Source: JAJPHW01 sp963771505 (lineage in GTDB: Bacteria; Acidobacteriota; Terriglobia; Terriglobales; Acidobacteriaceae). From it: 64,000 nucleotides of DNA. This document shows, piece after piece, positions 1 to 6,817 of the stretch. The position numbers and the translations under genes are program-made. The notes under the pieces were generated by a model. That model was not told where the DNA came from. It did no database searches and saw nothing but the letters and a program-made list of their open reading frames with translations. Where the stretch lies: assembly GCA_963771505.1 (NCBI GenBank), contig CAVYTO010000003.1, forward strand, positions 1 to 64,000, written 5' to 3'. The stretch's first letter is position 1, and the number at the start of each line of letters is the position of its first letter.

Positions 1-21
1 CTGCAGCTAGTTTTTAGAATT

Positions 22-69
22 GTCATCCCGAGCGAAGCCGTTTTTCAGGCGGAGAGAGGGATCTTGCGC
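22..69. repeat. Dispersed intergenic repeat, type A (copy 1)
   Basis: This stretch begins gtcatcccgagcg and continues through an agccgtttttcaggcg core to gggatct. A closely similar stretch lies at 28427-28475 in the same orientation, upstream of alaS. It lies outside recognisable genes and looks like a small dispersed genomic repeat. No coding potential is apparent. Confidence 0.6.
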
Positions 70-142
70 GGGGCTAGTTGGATTTGGAGTAAAGACAAGC
101 CTAACTATTTGTCATTCCGAGGAGCGTAGTGAAGAGGAATCT

Positions 143-244
143 GCATTTGGTTTTAAGTGCATTTGGTTTTAAGTGCATTTGGTTTTAAGTGCATTTGGTT
201 TTAAGTGCATTTGGTTTTAAGTGCATTTGGTTTTAAGTGCATTT
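143..244. repeat. 16-bp tandem repeat array (VNTR), six copies plus a partial seventh
   Basis: The unit gcatttggttttaagt is repeated head to tail without mismatch at 143-158, 159-174, 175-190, 191-206, 207-222 and 223-238, followed by the partial unit gcattt at 239-244. The array grows out of the 3' end of a dispersed tcattccgag...aggaatctgca repeat at 111-145. It is AT-rich compared with its surroundings and encodes nothing recognisable. Perfect identity among units suggests recent slippage expansion. Confidence 0.9.
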
Positions 245-324
245 GCTTTGGGGTGGCGCGCGGCTTCAGCCGCGCCGTAACGACCACAATCCTCGACGGC
301 TTTAGCCGCTGAGGGATTTGAACA
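245..324. other. Non-coding spacer with imperfect palindromes
   Basis: The stretch contains small inverted repeats such as cggcttcagccg and ggctttagccgctgagg, of the same style as other intergenic repeats in this window. No gene is visible before the ATG at 325. Confidence 0.4.
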
Positions 325-582
325 ATGACTCAGCACAGCGCATTATCGATTGACGCAAAGAAGCGTGAAGCGCGCTTCGTCCCTTGCGTGCAGAACAAAG
401 ACTACACTGCGTCCTTGGAGCTCCGTAAGGTGTATCAGGTTGTGACGGATCAGCGCGCTGCCAAGCTGCACCAATTGCGGGTGATTGATGAATCCAGAGA
501 GGACTACTTATATCCGGAAGAATATTTCGTTCCAATCAAATTGCCGCAGGCGGCAGAGCGGGCGGTACTGAAGACAAACTAA
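325..582 (+). CDS. Conserved hypothetical protein, 85 aa
   Basis: An 85-residue soluble protein without signal peptide or membrane segment. The C-terminal half, with RVIDESREDYLYPEEYFVP, resembles a family of short uncharacterised bacterial proteins that I recall as carrying a YxVxxD-x-RVIDESGEDYLYP-type signature. I know of no assigned function. It stands alone: a repeat array lies upstream and dispersed repeats lie downstream. The start at 325 gives the usual length for such proteins. Part of the opposite strand is also open, but the family-like motif favours this frame. Confidence 0.65.
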   Translation: MTQHSALSIDAKKREARFVPCVQNKDYTASLELRKVYQVVTDQRAAKLHQLRVIDESREDYLYPEEYFVPIKLPQAAERAVLKTN

Positions 583-852
583 CCAGCTTGTCATTCCGAG
601 CCATTCGGAGCCGCTTCGCGGCGAGAATGTGCGTAGGAATCTGCTTCTGGGATTTATCGGAAGTTTTGTTTAGGCATGGCTTGAGCCATGTAGGGAATCC
701 AACAAGCTTCTGCGTCTCAAGGCGGTAGAAGCGTAGCCAAAATTTGAGACGTACTGTGAAGGGTCACGGCACGCCGTGGCCCCTCTATTTTAGCTTCGGG
801 CATTAAGCAAAGTGGCGAAAACGAAACAGTAAATGGTGCCGGAATCCTTAAC
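583..852. repeat. Intergenic stretch with dispersed repeats, type B
   Basis: Positions 591-645 carry a tgtcattccgagcc...gtaggaatctgct repeat related to the one at 111-145. A reverse-oriented relative lies near 35694-35725. Positions 672-690 hold the palindrome-like ggcatggcttgagccatg, related to the ggctgaagcc/ggctaaagcc elements at 14791 and 35632. No gene was found here. Confidence 0.5.
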
Positions 853-1959
853 ATGACGACACGTAATTATTGGCTTGATCTCTTTACGCCTTTGACTTGG
901 CAAGAGTTTCTCAGCGCCGGCGGTGAGGTTTCTGGTTTTCGAGATTCGAGATGGAATACTCTCCAAAAAGTGAAGGTTGGAGACTATTTCCTTTGCTATT
1001 TGACAGGCGTATCGCGATGGATCGGGTTGTTGGAAGTCACGTCCGATGCTTTCCGCGACACAACTACGATCTGGAAGGATGAAGGCTTCCCGTGCCGAGT
1101 AAAGGTGAAGGTGATCGCTAAGTTGACGCCTGAAACAGGAATACCCGTGAAGGAGATGAAGGATAGGCTTTCAGTATTTCAAGCCGCTGGAAGCGCGCTT
1201 GCCTGGACGGGTCATTTTCGGGGTTCACCGACAAAGTGGAAGGTCGCCGACGGCGAAGCCGTCGTCAACGCTGTGATAAATGCCGAGAAAAACCCCCTGA
1301 TTCGTCCGATTGACCCGAGCAAGCTAAAATATCGAACAAAAGCGCTCAAAGCAAAAATTGGGTTGGTTACAGTTCCGGAGTCCGAAGGCGTGGATCAACC
1401 AGAGCTGCAGGAAACGGTAAAAGAGCCTGCGGCTCATACCGAGATCCAATGGTTGCTACTCAAACTTGGTTCAGACATGGGTTTCAGTGTATGGGTTGCG
1501 CGCAACGATCGAGGCCGGGCGTTCGACGGACATCGGTTCTCCGAGCTTCCGGCGATGAAATCGAGCCTTCCGCTCCAATTTGATGACGCGACCAACCGCA
1601 CGATTGAACTGATCGATGTCTTATGGCTTGATCGAAATTCAATTGTCGCGGCATTCGAGATCGAAAGCACGACTTCAATTTACTCAGGATTGTTACGAAT
1701 GGCTGATCTCGTTGCTATGCAGCCAAACCTTAACATCCCGCTTTTCTTGGTTGCACCAGACGAACGGCGAGAGAAAGTGTTCGCGGAAGTGAACCGACCG
1801 ACATTTTCGCGGTTGGATCCGAGGCTGGCGGAAATATGCCGATATGTCTCTTTCACGGAGTTGCGCGAACGGCTAGGACAAGTCAAAGATTTTGTTAAGT
1901 ATCTTAAAGCCGACTTCCTAGAGGAATTGTCAGAAGCTTGCGATTTAGAGCAAGAGTGA
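853..1959 (+). CDS. EVE-domain protein fused to a restriction-endonuclease-like domain
   Basis: This 368-residue protein appears to have two domains. Residues 1-145 look like an EVE domain (a PUA-like fold that reads modified bases): NYWLDLFTPLTWQEF is followed by KVGDYFLCYLTGVSRWIGLLEV. Residues 195-345 resemble a PD-(D/E)xK-type nuclease core, with a predicted strand IDVLWLD at 254-260 and FEIESTTSIYSGL at 268-280. D255, E269 and E271 are the candidate metal ligands. The usual catalytic Lys is not obvious in the ExE stretch, so activity is uncertain. EVE-nuclease fusions are known as modification-dependent restriction factors. The gene has no methyltransferase partner and lies in a defence-type island beside a Fic toxin. 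The EVE call is fairly secure, the nuclease call less so. Confidence 0.75.
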   Translation: MTTRNYWLDLFTPLTWQEFLSAGGEVSGFRDSRWNTLQKVKVGDYFLCYLTGVSRWIGLLEVTSDAFRDTTTIWKDEGFPCRVKVKVIAKLTPETGIPVKEMKDRLSVFQAAGSALAWTGHFRGSPTKWKVADGEAVVNAVINAEKNPLIRPIDPSKLKYRTKALKAKIGLVTVPESEGVDQPELQETVKEPAAHTEIQWLLLKLGSDMGFSVWVARNDRGRAFDGHRFSELPAMKSSLPLQFDDATNRTIELIDVLWLDRNSIVAAFEIESTTSIYSGLLRMADLVAMQPNLNIPLFLVAPDERREKVFAEVNRPTFSRLDPRLAEICRYVSFTELRERLGQVKDFVKYLKADFLEELSEACDLEQE

Positions 1960-2127
1960 AACTTGGTCTCAGCCGCTTCGGTTAAAAGCACTTCGCCGAT
2001 CACCCGTGGGAGTTTTTCGATTGCTAATTCCTATTCGTGTAGTAACCCCCTGATTTCATACTACAAATTCCGCACTCAAAATTTCCTCAGCATTTATTAT
2101 GATAAGGGGACACTCCCGGGGTGAATT

Positions 2128-2325
2128 ATGTCAACGAATTTGCAATATCTACTCGACGCCGCAAAAAAAGCTGTTCTTACCCCACAAGAGAAAGAAGAGC
2201 AGAGGCGCAGCTTTGCCTATGGAAATACCAATATAGAAAATCCCCGCATTACAAGGGAAATGGTTGATCGAGAGGCAGAACTGTTAGGAGCCCCGAACAA
2301 TGAGCGAGGAAAAGGATCGGCATAG
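2128..2325 (+). CDS. Fic-associated antitoxin-like small protein
   Basis: A 65-residue protein whose stop overlaps the start of the downstream fic gene by 26 bp, the usual antitoxin-then-toxin coupling. Residues 28-38 (SFAYGNTNIEN) lie where class I Fic antitoxins such as VbhA carry the inhibitory helix with consensus (S/T)xxxE(G/N). Here the first position is Asn rather than Ser/Thr, while the Glu and following Asn are kept. A second, frameshifted copy of this protein is at 3122-3314. Role, inferred: binding Fic and blocking productive ATP binding. The family is common upstream of Fic proteins, but inhibition is not shown by sequence alone. Confidence 0.8.
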   Translation: MSTNLQYLLDAAKKAVLTPQEKEEQRRSFAYGNTNIENPRITREMVDREAELLGAPNNERGKGSA

Positions 2326-2977
2326 CGAGGCTCTTGAAGCCGAGCTTGTCACCGACCCCGATGAGAAAGCTCGGGTAGAAGCACGGAACGGCCTGCGACA
2401 GATCGATGCCGTGGTCGAACAGATCGAATACTACTCGGAGCCTGAGCGTCCGTTCAAACTGCGCCCTTCGCAGTTGTTAAATCTACATCGTATTGCCCTG
2501 AAAGGGCTCAGCTCCTACGCCGGAAACTTCAGACCAGCAGGAATTGAGATACGTGGCAGCAAGCACCAACCAGTTGGTGCGCACATCGTGCCCGAAGAGA
2601 TCGAGCACATGTGCGATTACGTCAACGATAACTGGGAGAAAAGCTCGCCCATTCATCTGAGCGCATACGCATTATGGAAGTTGAATTGGATTCATCCTTT
2701 CACTGACGGTAACGGACGTACGGCGCGGGCGATTTCTTACTTACTAATGTGCCTAAGGCTCGGCTACCGACTTCCCGGAAAAAATACCATCCCAGATCAG
2801 ATTTCGCGAGATAAGTCTCCCTACTACAAAGCCCTGGAGGCCGCAGATGAGGCTTGGACCAAAAAGAAGGTCGACTTATCAGAGCTAGAAGAATACTTAG
2901 CGGGACTCTTGGCCAAACAATTGGTGGCTCTGCACGATCAAGCACGCGGAACCAATCGAGAAGCCGGACCATCCTGA
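2300..2977 (+). CDS. Fic family protein (AMP-transferase-type toxin)
   Basis: A 225-residue Fic-domain protein. The complete active-site motif HPFTDGNGRTAR at residues 132-143 matches HPFx(D/E)GNGRxxR, including the catalytic His and the phosphate-binding GNGR loop, so it is expected to transfer AMP or a related nucleotide moiety to a target hydroxyl. Upstream, LSSYAGNFRPAGIEIRGSKH fits the usual region before the core. I find no (S/T)xxxE(G/N) inhibitory motif inside the protein, so regulation probably comes from the overlapping small protein at 2128-2325. The ATG at 2300 lies inside the antitoxin gene. The target is unknown. Confidence 0.92.
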   Translation: MSEEKDRHSEALEAELVTDPDEKARVEARNGLRQIDAVVEQIEYYSEPERPFKLRPSQLLNLHRIALKGLSSYAGNFRPAGIEIRGSKHQPVGAHIVPEEIEHMCDYVNDNWEKSSPIHLSAYALWKLNWIHPFTDGNGRTARAISYLLMCLRLGYRLPGKNTIPDQISRDKSPYYKALEAADEAWTKKKVDLSELEEYLAGLLAKQLVALHDQARGTNREAGPS

Positions 2978-3020
2978 TACAGAGAAGTATTCCCACCCGA
3001 AAACATCGCGCTATGCACCC

Positions 3021-3087
3021 TTACCCCTTTTCCACCTCCACAATTCTTAGCGGAGGGAACGTATCCAGCCAATACATTCCGGAGCGC
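3021..3087 (-). pseudogene. Remnant: C-terminal tail of a SAM methyltransferase-like gene (copy 1)
   Basis: Read on the minus strand, this fragment encodes RSGMYWLDTFPPLRIVEVEK followed by G and a stop. It is the same tail as copy 2 at 4261-4413 and differs almost only at synonymous positions. Ends of the form RSG-(Y/F)W-TFPPxR-(I/V)-V are typical of some class I SAM-dependent methyltransferases. Everything upstream of this tail is missing. It points towards the fic gene (convergent). Confidence 0.6.
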
Positions 3088-3121
3088 GCAAAACGGCAGC
3101 TATCACGAGAAGGTCCATTCA

Positions 3122-3314
3122 ATGAGGGTAATCACGCCCTAAATTAGAATCTCTACTCGAGGCGGCAAAAAACGCTGTTCTCACGCCAGAGGAAAAAGAA
3201 GAGCAGAGGCGTAGTTTTGCCTACGGAAACACAACCATCGAAAATCCTCGCATAACGCGAGAAATGATCGATCGCGAGGCAGAACTCTTAACTTCCGAAA
3301 AACAGGTCTCTTAA
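3122..3314 (+). pseudogene. Second Fic-type antitoxin copy, frameshifted
   Basis: Codons from 3141 to the stop at 3312-3314 encode a near copy of the antitoxin at 2128-2325. About 41 of 46 residues are identical over the LLxAAK...REAELL stretch, and most DNA differences are synonymous. The frame is closed just upstream, but removing a single T at 3140 joins it to an ATG at 3122 preceded by a purine-rich gagaagg. It is thus a one-base frameshift pseudogene, unless the base is an assembly error. No fic gene follows this copy: the next genes are the HTH/NDT pair at 3371-4226. Confidence 0.75.
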
Positions 3315-3370
3315 GACGGCAGGCGTAACTTCTTCTAATGATTTGCACCGAGGCTTATAATTGGATTGTC

Positions 3371-3628
3371 ATGTTACCGACCATCAAAGTGACGAGCCGT
3401 TTTGCGACGCCGTACGATACCGCGAGGGTGCTGGGCATACCCAAGTCTCGCACCGATGAAATTGTTGAACGCGTGCGCAAGATCACAGATCGAATGTTGC
3501 GCCGCAGCTCTGCAAATGGTGAGTTAACAGCTAGAGAGAAATCGACGGTGAGCGGCGCGAAAAAGAACCGACGCAATGTCACCACCAAAGCAAGAAAAAC
3601 GAAGAGCAAGACATCTAAATCGCGCTAG
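3371..3628 (+). CDS. Small basic HTH-like protein, partner of the downstream NDT/TIR-like protein
   Basis: An 85-residue protein. Residues 1-45 (LPTIKVTSRFATPYDTARVLGIPKSR, split as TPYDTARVLGIPKSRTDEI) look like a short helix-turn-helix with an IPKSRTDE recognition segment. The C-terminus is a lysine/arginine-rich tail. I chose the internal ATG at 3371 because it places LPTIKV at the N-terminus, as I recall for related proteins; 3338 is the alternative and adds 11 residues. The last 53 bp overlap the next gene, implying translational coupling. It could be an autoregulator or the antidote of a two-gene module. The exact family is not recognised. Confidence 0.6.
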   Translation: MLPTIKVTSRFATPYDTARVLGIPKSRTDEIVERVRKITDRMLRRSSANGELTAREKSTVSGAKKNRRNVTTKARKTKSKTSKSR

Positions 3629-4226
3629 CGCGGCGTCAGTGTTTTTGAATATTCCGTACGACGCGGCGTTTGAGAATTTACTGCTGGCCTATATCGCCGC
3701 CATAAGCGCTTTCGGTTTCACTCCCAGAGCGACGCTTGAAATCCCCGATAATCCGAGACTGGACCGCATTCTTTCGCTCATTGCGGAGTCCGAGTATTCC
3801 ATCCACGATTTATCACGCGTGCAGCTGGATCGGCGTTCTCCCCGCACTCCGCGTTTCAATATGCCATTTGAATTGGGCCTGACGGTCGCTCTTAAAAAGA
3901 CGCGCAAGCCTAAACACGTGTGGGTAGTATGCGAATCCGTCAAACATCGCATTCACAAATCACTGAGCGACCTGAACGGGACCGACGCGTACATTCACGA
4001 TGGGACCATCCAGGGAGTCTTTCGCGAATTAAGCAGCGTGTTCGTAAGAAGTGATCGCCGTCCCACAGTGTTCCAGATGTGGCAGATCTATCGCGTAGTG
4101 CGCGCGGAGTTTAAGGGCATTCTGCGCAAGGCGGGAGCGAAAGATCCGTTTAACGCGAGGGTGTTCAAGAACCTGAGTATTGTGGCCGCCGCGGCTGCTG
4201 CGGACATTGTTCCGCCGTCACCATAA
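3576..4226 (+). CDS. NDT/TIR-like-fold protein (putative nucleotide-acting effector)
   Basis: A 216-residue protein. Residues 20-110 have the pattern of the nucleoside deoxyribosyltransferase/TIR-like superfamily: strand VFLNIPYDAAFENLL, then RLDRILSLIAESEYSIHDLSR, then FNMPFELGLTVAL. The SxxSIxDLS stretch and the F-E-L-G-L motif with its Glu correspond to substrate-contact and catalytic positions in those folds. The C-terminal half (DAYIHDGT...VRAEFKGILRKAG) is helical and unassigned. It overlaps an HTH-like gene by 53 bp and sits in an accessory island, which suggests a defence or toxin-type effector acting on NAD or nucleotides. That role is inference; the fold call is moderately confident. 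Confidence 0.65.
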   Translation: MSPPKQEKRRARHLNRASAASVFLNIPYDAAFENLLLAYIAAISAFGFTPRATLEIPDNPRLDRILSLIAESEYSIHDLSRVQLDRRSPRTPRFNMPFELGLTVALKKTRKPKHVWVVCESVKHRIHKSLSDLNGTDAYIHDGTIQGVFRELSSVFVRSDRRPTVFQMWQIYRVVRAEFKGILRKAGAKDPFNARVFKNLSIVAAAAAADIVPPSP

Positions 4227-4260
4227 GGCCATCTTTAACGTAATGGACACGCCTGCCCCG

Positions 4261-4413
4261 TCACCGCTTCTCCACCTCCACAATCCTTAGGGGAGGGAAC
4301 GTGTCCAGCCAATACATTCCCGAGCGCTTTACCGAAGCGCCGGCCGCGCGAAAGGCTTCGGCATACTGAGCGGTCTTTCTGAAGTCGGAAATAATGGCGC
4401 GGCCTCCGGGCCG
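4261..4413 (-). pseudogene. Remnant: C-terminal part of a SAM methyltransferase-like gene (copy 2), cut by a RAYT element
   Basis: On the minus strand this encodes PGGRAIISDFRKTAQYAEAF and continues RAAGASVKRSGMYWLDTFPP to a stop at 4261-4263. The PGG-(R)-(A)-(I) strand followed by a helix and a TFPPxR tail is typical of the last third of class I methyltransferases. The last 57 bp (4271-4327) match copy 1 at 3031-3087. The reading frame is broken at about 4414 where a REP-like hairpin begins, so the transposon-like element seems to have landed in or beside this gene. The N-terminal part is not found on the far side. Confidence 0.6.
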
Positions 4414-4417
4414 GTGG

Positions 4418-4448
4418 CCCATTCAAGCCGTTTTTTGGCTTGAGTGGG
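4418..4448. repeat. REP-like hairpin, left end of the RAYT element
   Basis: The sequence cccattcaagcc ... ggcttgagtggg forms a 12-bp stem with one G-T pair around a T-rich loop. It is nearly the reverse complement of the hairpin at 4908-4938, so the two bracket the RAYT gene as inverted ends. Further copies are at 6455-6485 and 6556-6586. Confidence 0.85.
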
Positions 4449-4450
4449 TC

Positions 4451-4933
4451 GTGCACCGGCGGCGCTCTTCGTTTACTACGGCCAAACGCATGTTCGAAGT
4501 CGGCCTCGAGCGCGTGCGCGTCGGTTTTGATCTTTGCATGTACGGATACGTCGTCATGCCGGACCACGTTCACTTGCTTCTGAGTGAGCGCAAGCGCGGA
4601 ACGCTTGCCGACGCCATCAAGTCGCTCAAACAAGGCGTGTCGCGGCGGCTGATTGGCGAGGCCGAGCACTTTTGGCAAAAGCGATATTATGACTTCAATG
4701 TCCGCAACGAAGCGCAGTTTGTGGAGAAGCTGCGGTACATTCATCGCAATCCGGTCGTGCGAGGGTTGTGTGAGCGTCCGGAGGACTGGCAGTGGAGTAG
4801 CTTCGTTCATTACGCAACGGGGCAGGAGGGCGTGATTGAGATTGAGTCCGAATGGACGGCGAGAAAGCGCCACTCGCCGAAAAAGCTATACGCATCCGTC
4901 GGAATTCCCCACTCAAGCCAAAGAACGGCTTGA
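4451..4933 (+). pseudogene. RAYT (REP-associated tyrosine transposase), 5'-truncated
   Basis: The protein carries GYVVMPDHVHLLL with the HxH metal-binding pair, YYDFNV with the candidate catalytic Tyr, and RYIHRNPVVRGLCERPEDW, all hallmarks of IS200-like Y1 transposases of the RAYT group. The frame is open from 4394, but codons before about 4451 are REP and methyltransferase-remnant sequence. The usual N-terminus (MPWGLKRFH...HFVTF) is deleted between the left hairpin and HRRRSSFTTA. The same N-terminal segment occurs alone at 6614-6695. REP hairpins flank the gene on both sides. It is probably inactive, although the HUH core is intact. Confidence 0.85.
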
Positions 4934-4938
4934 ATGGG
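4908..4938. repeat. REP-like hairpin, right end of the RAYT element
   Basis: The sequence cccactcaagcc ... ggcttgaatggg is inverted relative to the left hairpin at 4418-4448 with about one mismatch. It overlaps the last codons of the transposase gene, a layout seen in REP/RAYT pairs. Confidence 0.85.
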
Positions 4939-5150
4939 CCACCAGCCGAATTATATCTACCCGGCACCGGCCAACTTTGCCTATTGCCATTTTGCTTACC
5001 CCCAAGGTTCCGGGCATAGCTTCGGCGACTCTGAAACCATCAAGGCTTGCAATGGAGCGAGCACCTACTACATTTCTTGGATTAACGGCAGTGGCGGGCA
5101 TAAAGGATACTGGACAAGTGACGGATCCTCCGGCTACGTCGCGAGCGTTT
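4939..5150. other. Stretch between the RAYT element and a hypothetical exported protein
   Basis: Open frames run through this stretch on both strands, but none shows a start with a clear ribosome site or a motif I recognise. It may be the debris of a gene interrupted by the RAYT insertion. Confidence 0.3.
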
Positions 5151-6386
5151 GTGGTCAGGTGCCCTACTAGGTTGTTTACTCAGTTGGGCGTTGCGATGAT
5201 GCTGTGCGCCCTGGGAATGGGGCAAAACCATTCCGCTGATAAGTTCACCGATCTCGCCTTACTTTCTGGGACACCAACTAATTACGGCCCTGTGAGCTAT
5301 CCTGTCAACCTGTACCAAATTGACGCGAATCGCAGGTTGAAATTGGTTCGCGAAATAGTATCAGCGAAGGATGGCTTGTATTCAGTCCGGGACGATCTCG
5401 AAGGCACGCTGTGGATCGCTTTTCCTCACGTCATTCCGACACGAGTGAGTCTCATTCACGCGGGCCAACCAACTGTAAAGGATGAAGTCGAATTTAACCA
5501 CAAGGCGCAAATTGTTCTTAACAGCAGGGCTGCGCTAGCTGCCGCCGATCACCTGGGTTCACGCGAACTTTTCCCGATTGCTCCGCAGGATACCAATTCC
5601 AGTTCTGACCCTACTCTCGTCGGAGTTTTAAATGATCAAAGCGTGAAGAACCGATTGCTGTCGGACGATTGGTCTGATTATCAAGGGCTGCGCTTCGCGG
5701 GTGTCGGGGGAGGGCCACAGCCCGATTTCACTCCTATGGCTACTCTTTCAGGTGGAAAGTTAGCGATGGTGATTGGCGCGCAGCGAATCGTTTTGCAATC
5801 AACGCCGTCTGCTGTTCCAAGCTCAAAGATCTCGTCCACGGTGGCGATCCTCGCCTCTACAGATCGCTTTCTTGTCTTCAATATTGCTCCAGCAGTTGAA
5901 GAGCTGTCGTCTGGCAAAATAATCGACACTCGCACTTTTATCTACGATCGGAAGCTAAATTCCTGGAAACATTTGGATATCCCGAGCAATTCTCCGCGTA
6001 CGAGGATTTTCGGCTTCTGGATGGTGACTACTGTAGAAAACTGGAAGCCCGACAACGCCGACAATCCCGGGCGAACCAATGAGCGTAATTTTGCCACGAC
6101 GCTCCTGCCTAACGTAAGGGAAGAGTACTCGGTCCTGGAAGGCGCCAACAACTACATTCCAGGTACCCTCATTCTGGACAATCTTGAGAGCGGAAAAAGA
6201 GCTGTCTTGCAGACAAACCAAGAGGACAGTGAAGTCTTGATGATCCAGCAGGACTTGATCCTCTATAGAATCAATGACGAGATTTTTGAAGGCCAAATCG
6301 TTGGTGAAAAAGTGATAAACGCTTCATTGCTTGTTAAAGATGCAGATGTGCCCGAGATACATTGGACTTTTATGGCGCAGCATTGA
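5151..6386 (+). CDS. Hypothetical exported protein, about 411 aa
   Basis: The N-terminal segment RLFTQLGVAMMLCALGMG reads as a signal peptide, and the rest is a soluble, beta-rich chain with segments such as LWIAFPHVIPTRVSLI and FLVFNIAPAVEELSSG that could be propeller blades. No catalytic motif is recognised. The frame is open further upstream to 4836 through the RAYT end, so the start is uncertain. A GTG at 5151 gives a sensible signal peptide, while TTG at 5172 and ATG at 5196 are alternatives. The original 5' end may have been lost to the neighbouring mobile element. Base composition is lower in GC than the housekeeping genes, in line with an accessory origin. Confidence 0.6.
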   Translation: MVRCPTRLFTQLGVAMMLCALGMGQNHSADKFTDLALLSGTPTNYGPVSYPVNLYQIDANRRLKLVREIVSAKDGLYSVRDDLEGTLWIAFPHVIPTRVSLIHAGQPTVKDEVEFNHKAQIVLNSRAALAAADHLGSRELFPIAPQDTNSSSDPTLVGVLNDQSVKNRLLSDDWSDYQGLRFAGVGGGPQPDFTPMATLSGGKLAMVIGAQRIVLQSTPSAVPSSKISSTVAILASTDRFLVFNIAPAVEELSSGKIIDTRTFIYDRKLNSWKHLDIPSNSPRTRIFGFWMVTTVENWKPDNADNPGRTNERNFATTLLPNVREEYSVLEGANNYIPGTLILDNLESGKRAVLQTNQEDSEVLMIQQDLILYRINDEIFEGQIVGEKVINASLLVKDADVPEIHWTFMAQH

Positions 6387-6445
6387 TTGGTTCTCGCGAG
6401 GATTGATCGCCTTACGTTCGCCAGGCGAATGGGCGAAACCGGACT

Positions 6446-6647
6446 GGCTGGTGGCCCATTCAAGCCGCTTTTTGGCTTGAGTGGGTAACGTGCGCGGAGT
6501 TATCCTGTCCCCATGCCGTGGGGACTGAAACGATTCCACTAATTCGGGCTGGTGGCCCATTCAAGCCGCTTTTTGGCTTGAGTGGGTAACGTACACGGAG
6601 TTAACCTGTCCCCATGCCGTGGGGACTGAAACGATTCCACGAATCCG
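6446..6647 (+). repeat. Tandem duplication of a 101-bp REP-plus-RAYT-start segment
   Basis: Two copies of a 101-bp unit lie head to tail at 6446-6546 and 6547-6647. Each holds the REP hairpin (6455-6485 and 6556-6586), a short spacer, and ccccatgccgtggggactga, which is the start of a RAYT gene (MPWGLKRFH). In the first copy that frame stops at once; in the second it continues into the chimera at 6614. Confidence 0.85.
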
Positions 6648-6817
6648 GGCAGACTCATTTTGTCACGTTCTGCTGTTATCATCGGCGCTCTTCGTTCACG
6701 ACGGCGACAGCCAAACGAGCAAACCTTACCTTCGATAGCCACGGCAATCTATTCGGCACAACTGTGGGCGGTGGTCCCAACGGCGGCGGCGTGGTGTTCG
6801 AGATCAGCCGGCAGTAG
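6614..6817 (+). pseudogene. Chimeric remnant: RAYT N-terminus fused to a tandem-repeat protein tail
   Basis: The first 25-30 codons encode the typical RAYT N-terminus (MPWGLKRFHESGQTHFVTF followed by HRRSSFTTA). The remaining codons encode LTFDSHGNLFGTTVGGGPN and a VFEI end, which is a single C-terminal blade of the GloVer-type tandem-repeat proteins common in Acidobacteriota. The junction falls at the HRRSSFTTA point where the other RAYT copy (4451) begins. The open frame is therefore a fusion of two broken genes and unlikely to be functional. Confidence 0.7.

Noticed and set aside
143..244. A CRISPR array
   Set aside because: The 16-bp units are directly adjacent without spacers and no cas gene is nearby.
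4235..4873. Long minus-strand frame of 212 codons opposite the RAYT gene
   Set aside because: It has no recognisable motif and mirrors the strong plus-strand RAYT signature. Only the tail frame at 4261-4413 (a different frame) looks like protein.
5151..5210. Taking the whole open frame from 4836 as one 516-residue protein
   Set aside because: The first hundred codons run through the RAYT end and a REP hairpin, and the signal-peptide-like segment begins only at about 5151.
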